From Halopseudomonas nanhaiensis (GTDB lineage Bacteria; Pseudomonadota; Gammaproteobacteria; Pseudomonadales; Pseudomonadaceae), in the NCBI RefSeq assembly GCF_020025155.1, contig NZ_CP073751.1, forward strand, positions 1-64,000: 64,000 nt of DNA, in the 5' to 3' direction. Below, piece by piece: positions 60,282 to 64,000 of this stretch. Every line of letters begins with the position of its first letter. The stretch's first letter is position 1. The translations under genes were made by a program, and so were the position numbers. Below the pieces are notes generated by a model. That model searched no databases and was not told the origin of the DNA. It saw only the letters and a program-made list of their open reading frames with translations.

Positions 60282-61118
60282 TCAGTCGCGTACGGTCAGG
60301 TCCTGCGCATTCACCTCGGTCACGCCGCGAATATCCTCCGCGGTCCTGATCACCTGTTCCCTCTCCGCGTCCGACTCGACCGTTCCGGCAAGCCGCACCC
60401 GGCCACCCTGGGTATCGACCGAAATGCTGGTGCCGCTCAGGTTGCGGCTGAACAGCAGGCTGGACTTCACCTTGCTGGTCACCCAGGCGTCGCTCAGCGC
60501 GTCCCCTGCGGAATGTGCCGCGTTCTGCGCAGTACCTGTAAAATCTGACCCGGCCATGTCGCTGACGTTCAGCTGATTGCGGATTTCGCGCGCCTGATCG
60601 GTATCTTCTGCGATGCGACCGGCGAGCTCGCGGGTTTCCTCCGAGTCGACCTGGCCACTGAGCGTGACCACACCGTTTTCACTCCTGACCTTGATGTCCA
60701 GCCCCTGCGTGCGGCGGTTCCAGAGCAGTTTCGACTTGATCGTTGCAGTAAGGGTGGCATCGTCGACGCGTCCACCCAGGCCGCGATCGCGCTCATCGCC
60801 ACGTCCGGATTGCTGATCCACCTCCAGACGGTTGTCGACCTGATTGATGCCATCGACTTCCCGAGCGACCTGCTCGGCCAGCTCCCGATCCACCTCCGAA
60901 TCAACGGTACCGGTGAGGATGGCGGTATCGCCGCTGACATCCACGTCTATCCGGAACGGGCTCAGGTTTCTGTTTACCGCAATGGCGGTCCATACGGATC
61001 CCTGCTGGCGGGCCTCGGTCAGTTGCTGGCGCAGATCGGCATCTTCGGCACCAGCTCCCGCAGTGACCGCGAGGGCGCCGGCCACGGCGAGGGCGACGAG
61101 GGAATGTTTGAGATTCAT
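60282..61118 (-). CDS. Triple BON-domain periplasmic protein (OsmY-like)
   Basis: A 278-aa exported protein. The signal peptide (residues 1-24, ending GAGA) is followed by three BON domains at about 40-100, 115-190 and 205-278, each with the glycine pattern VTLSGxV or equivalent ([28 protein letters not shown]). BON proteins such as OsmY bind envelope surfaces during osmotic stress. A charged linker ([15 protein letters not shown]) separates the first two. ATG 61118 has GGAG upstream. Confidence 0.9.
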   Translation of the reverse strand: MNLKHSLVALAVAGALAVTAGAGAEDADLRQQLTEARQQGSVWTAIAVNRNLSPFRIDVDVSGDTAILTGTVDSEVDRELAEQVAREVDGINQVDNRLEVDQQSGRGDERDRGLGGRVDDATLTATIKSKLLWNRRTQGLDIKVRSENGVVTLSGQVDSEETRELAGRIAEDTDQAREIRNQLNVSDMAGSDFTGTAQNAAHSAGDALSDAWVTSKVKSSLLFSRNLSGTSISVDTQGGRVRLAGTVESDAEREQVIRTAEDIRGVTEVNAQDLTVRD

Positions 61119-61398
61119 CACCGGCTCCTTTTCTGCATGATGAGGATGTCTCCAGCAACGCCCGTGCCAGCTGCATCAGCGGAAAAAAGCCAGGAGAAAC
61201 AAAGGTGTGCGTCAGGTGCTCAGGCCGACCAGCATGCAATCTGCACGATCGGCGGGGCAGCGGCGATGCGCTTTGCACGAGCACATCGAGGCGATGCAAC
61301 AATTCAATTGGTCAGGAGGCAGGCGGGAACTAAAGAATGCTGGGAACCACGAATATACAGGTGTCCCGCTCTGCTCAGGCAGTCATTCGGAGTATCCC

Positions 61399-61965
61399 AT
61401 GTTACGCATGACCCTCTTGTCCGCCGCCGTCGTATTGCTCACTGCCTGCCAGACTACCCAGCCGCAGCGTGACTACGACGGATCGCGCAATTTTGCCGAC
61501 TATCGCACCTGGGCCTGGTCCGAGCCGGCAATCAACTTCAGCCCTGCCAATGACCCGCGCATCAGCAGCGACCTGGTCGCGCAACGACTGCAGGATGCGA
61601 TCGCTGCCCAGCTGGATGCCCGAGGGTTGCGTCCTGCGGCTTCGCCAGAGCAGGCCGACCTGAAAATTCGTGCCGACATGATCATTGACGAGCGCGAACA
61701 GATGGTGACCACCAACTATGGCGTCGGCCTGGGTACCGGGTACTGGGGCGTATGGGGCGGCGGGCCGGTGATGAGTGAAACACGTTCGATGAACTACCAG
61801 ACGGCTACGCTACAGATCGACATGATCGACGCTGACGACAATCAGCTTGTCTGGCGCGGAAGCAGTACCGACGTGGTGCGCGATCGCAGCCAGACACCGG
61901 CCGAACGAACCCGTGCGGCTCACGAACTGGCCGGCCGCGTGCTCACAGGCTATCCACCGAACTGA
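61399..61965 (+). CDS. DUF4136 lipoprotein
   Basis: A 188-aa lipoprotein. The signal peptide ends in the lipobox LLTAC, with lipidation expected at Cys17. The rest matches the DUF4136 pattern: FADYRTWAWSEP near the start and VWRGSSTDVV near the end. The +2 residue is Gln, so outer-membrane sorting is likely. CGGAG precedes ATG 61399. Function is unknown. It diverges from the BON gene across a 280-base gap in which I see no other feature. Confidence 0.88.
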   Translation: MLRMTLLSAAVVLLTACQTTQPQRDYDGSRNFADYRTWAWSEPAINFSPANDPRISSDLVAQRLQDAIAAQLDARGLRPAASPEQADLKIRADMIIDEREQMVTTNYGVGLGTGYWGVWGGGPVMSETRSMNYQTATLQIDMIDADDNQLVWRGSSTDVVRDRSQTPAERTRAAHELAGRVLTGYPPN

Positions 61966-61987
61966 GTGGATAGCTGACCGGCTGTGG

Positions 61988-62536
61988 CTAGAAGTTCGCC
62001 GGCGTGGTGGCGCTGATCAGCAGGCAGGGCTCGTCGAACGGATTGCGGAAGCGGTGTGGCTGGCTGCTGTCGAAGTAGTAGCTGTCCCCGGTTTCCAGGA
62101 TGTACGCCTCCCCGTTGACGGTCACTTCCAGCCGCCCGCTGACCACGGTGCCCGCTTCTTCTCCCTCATGGTTGAGCATGTCCGTACCGGTATCGGAACC
62201 GGGCGGATAGGTTTCATTGAGAAAGGCAAATGCACGGTTAGGGTGGCCTGTACCGACCAGCTTCATGGTCACTTCGCCGGAGCCTATGTCGAGCAGCTCG
62301 TCAGCCCGGTAGATGACCTTGCGCTGGCTGTCGTGCTCGACTTCGAGAGAGAAGAAGTCCACCAGGGACATGGGGATGCCCGACAGCACCTTTTTCAGCG
62401 AGCTCACCGACGGACTGACGCTGTTCTTCTCGATCATGGATATGGTGCTGTTGGTAACCCCTGCACGCTTGGCCAGCTCTCTCTGGGACAGACCCTTCAT
62501 TTTTCTTATCGCTTTCAGACGCGCACCCACATCCAA
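61988..62536 (-). CDS. pauR: XRE-cupin regulator, PauR/PuuR-like
   Basis: A 182-aa repressor type with an N-terminal helix-turn-helix (LKAIRKMKGLSQRELAKRAGV, NSTISMIEKN) and a C-terminal cupin sensor (NHEGEEAGTVVSGRLEV, GDSYYFDSSQPHRFRN). Start is TTG 62536, preceded by GGAGGA at good spacing; it exactly replaces the ATG of related proteins. In P. aeruginosa, PauR (PA5301, 182 aa) represses polyamine catabolism and lies beside dadX, as here. No polyamine genes are in the window. Confidence 0.85.
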   Translation of the reverse strand: MDVGARLKAIRKMKGLSQRELAKRAGVTNSTISMIEKNSVSPSVSSLKKVLSGIPMSLVDFFSLEVEHDSQRKVIYRADELLDIGSGEVTMKLVGTGHPNRAFAFLNETYPPGSDTGTDMLNHEGEEAGTVVSGRLEVTVNGEAYILETGDSYYFDSSQPHRFRNPFDEPCLLISATTPANF

Positions 62537-62648
62537 GGTCGGGATCCTCCGGGACGGCTGCGAACAGCCGGATGGTGAGACAAATGTCGATTCAGTGCGG
62601 GGATAATTGCACGGCTGTGCAGAATTTTCAACGCGCGAACGATACCGT

Positions 62649-63722
62649 TCAGTCGGTATACAGGCGCCTGACACGATTGAGATTGCAGAACAGCTGATAG
62701 GCGATGGTACCTGCGTGCGCTGCCACTTCGCTGGCGTTGAGCCCATTTCCCCACAAGCGCACGGGCGTGCCGAGCCCGGCCTGTGGAAGATCGGTCAGAT
62801 CAACTGTCAGCATGTCCATCGACACCCGGCCGATCAGCTCGGTTCGCTGCCCGCCCACAAGGACCGGCGTGCCGTCGGGAGCATGGCGCGGATAGCCATC
62901 GGCGTAACCCATGGCGACCACACCGATTCGCGTCGCACGTCGAGTGACGAAACGCGAGCCGTAGCCGATCGGTTCGCCTGCCTCGACCTGACGTACTGCA
63001 ATGATTCTGGAGTTCAGCTGCATCACCGGCTGCAGGTTCTGCGCGTCTGGCTGCGCAAATTCAAAGGGGGTGGCGCCATACAGCATGATGCCCGGGCGTA
63101 GCCAGTCGCCGTGCGCGGCGGGCCAGGCGAGCACGCCCGGCGAGTTGCATAGGCTGGCCGGACCGCCGAGCGCATCTGTGGTGCGGTGAAAAACCGCCAG
63201 CTGCTCTTCGGTTCGGCCGGTTTCCGGCTCGTCGGCGCGAGCGAAATGGGTCATGCGCGTGAGCGAGGCGACATTCGCGCTGCGTTCCAGGCTGCGCCAT
63301 ATCGCCGGGTATTCTTCCGGCGTGAAGCCGACCCGATGCATTCCCGAGTCGAGCTTGAGCCAGACGTTCAGCGGGCGCGCCAGCTGCACCTGCGCGAGGT
63401 CGGCAAGCTGCCCATGGTGATGAATGACGACCCATAGATCGAGCTCGACGATCAGCTCCAGCTCCAGGGCCTCGAACCAGCCCTCGAGCAGCAGGATGGG
63501 TTTGCTGATACCCGCTTCGCGCAGCTCGAGCGCTTCCTCGATGCAGGCGACTGCGAAGCCGTCGGCCTGTGCCTCGAGCGCTCGCGCACAGGGCACTGCG
63601 CCGTGCCCGTAGGCGTTGGCCTTGATCACCGCCAGCGCTCGCGCGGCCGGCGCCAGGGAACGAGCCAGCTGATAGTTGTGGCGCAGTGCAGAGAGATCGA
63701 TAAGAGCGTGGGCTGGGCGCAT
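62649..63722 (-). CDS. dadX: Catabolic alanine racemase
   Basis: A 357-aa PLP enzyme interconverting L- and D-alanine. PLP Lys34 is in [11 protein letters not shown], the catalytic Tyr is in GYGSRFVT, and [11 protein letters not shown] is the family's second-domain motif. Placement between a PauR-like regulator and a RidA family gene matches the P. aeruginosa order PA5301-dadX-PA5303-dadA, so the catabolic DadX is more likely than Alr. dadA would lie just beyond the window. Confidence 0.92.
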   Translation of the reverse strand: MRPAHALIDLSALRHNYQLARSLAPAARALAVIKANAYGHGAVPCARALEAQADGFAVACIEEALELREAGISKPILLLEGWFEALELELIVELDLWVVIHHHGQLADLAQVQLARPLNVWLKLDSGMHRVGFTPEEYPAIWRSLERSANVASLTRMTHFARADEPETGRTEEQLAVFHRTTDALGGPASLCNSPGVLAWPAAHGDWLRPGIMLYGATPFEFAQPDAQNLQPVMQLNSRIIAVRQVEAGEPIGYGSRFVTRRATRIGVVAMGYADGYPRHAPDGTPVLVGGQRTELIGRVSMDMLTVDLTDLPQAGLGTPVRLWGNGLNASEVAAHAGTIAYQLFCNLNRVRRLYTD

Positions 63723-63813
63723 GGTCGGATCTTGAGAGCAGAGTGGGGCCGAGCGGTCCCGAGTAGCGCTAGCCTATCAGACCCGCTGGCTCACGAGGAG
63801 CACGCCGGATGAG

Positions 63814-64000
63814 CTAGATCGCTGCGATGACGGACATTTCGACGAGTAGCTCCGGCTCGCACAGCAGCGTCTGCACTGTCGCCCGCGCCGGTGCGGTTCC
63901 CTCGGGCAGCCACTGGTCCCATACGCTGTTCATCGCCTCGAAGTCGGCCTCGATGTCCTTCAGAAAGATGGTTACCGAGAGGATGCGTGTTCTGTCGGTC
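63814..64000 (-). CDS. RidA family protein (partial, 3' end)
   Basis: The last 61 codons of a gene that runs off the right edge. The reading RILSVTIFLKDIEADFEAMN, then PARATVQTLL, matches the RidA/YjgF/YER057c fold, including the Arg of PARAT that binds the substrate carboxylate in active members. RidA enzymes hydrolyse reactive enamines/imines made by PLP enzymes, fitting a place beside dadX and, presumably, dadA. The stop is at 63814-63816. Confidence 0.85.
   Translation of the reverse strand, partial: TDRTRILSVTIFLKDIEADFEAMNSVWDQWLPEGTAPARATVQTLLCEPELLVEMSVIAAI

Overview
The window is the replication-origin end of a pseudomonad chromosome, Pseudomonas in the broad sense and possibly Halopseudomonas or the stutzeri side of the group. 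The evidence is gene order. From dnaA at base 101 to trpI at 26096 it follows, from memory, the Pseudomonas aeruginosa order PA0001 to PA0037: dnaA-dnaN-recF-gyrB, plsC, gmhB, glyS-glyQ, tag, a LpxL-type acyltransferase, a PilZ protein, trkA, rsmB, fmt, def, tsaP, dprA, tsaC, hemF, aroE, trpA-trpB/trpI. Differences are trkH sitting beside trkA and no qor-like gene between tsaC and hemF. Two perfect parS palindromes lie inside recF. Base composition is GC-rich and even. I see no transposases, phage genes, tRNA or rRNA genes, or CRISPR arrays.

Bases 26 to 37.7 kb are an iron-siderophore locus in two blocks. fhuC-fhuD-fhuB (+) encode a periplasmic binding-protein-dependent importer. A peptide-type ABC exporter, a TonB-dependent receptor and a FhuF-like [2Fe-2S] reductase run on the minus strand. 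Between the blocks lie three (+) metabolic genes: a zinc-type alcohol dehydrogenase relative, HMG-CoA lyase and nitronate monooxygenase. Bases 37.8 to 45.4 kb are a minus-strand signalling operon: a 1301-residue membrane sensor kinase with four PAS domains, a GAF-PAS kinase, a lone receiver, and an Hpt-REC-REC-GGDEF diguanylate cyclase. It looks like a phosphorelay ending in c-di-GMP synthesis.

Bases 45.5 to 55.1 kb hold an SDR, a SulP transporter, and two minus-strand operons: SDR / TauE-SafE exporter / cytochrome b561, and FMO-type monooxygenase / SBF transporter / NAD-epimerase. An AraC-type regulator diverges from the second. The 324-base gap between the two operons holds the most unusual feature of the window: two inverted copies of a structured repeat. 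They share a conserved core, but their outer stems have entirely different sequences and are each self-complementary. In one shared reading sense every imperfect stem pair is a G-U wobble.

Bases 55.4 to 64 kb hold a DUF59-like small protein, the pxpA-pxpB-pxpC 5-oxoprolinase operon, a DJ-1/PfpI protein, a thioredoxin-reductase-like flavoprotein lacking recognisable NADPH motifs, small envelope and stress proteins (DUF1328, triple BON, DUF4136 lipoprotein), and a pauR-dadX-ridA block resembling P. aeruginosa PA5301-PA5303. The ridA-like gene runs off the window end.
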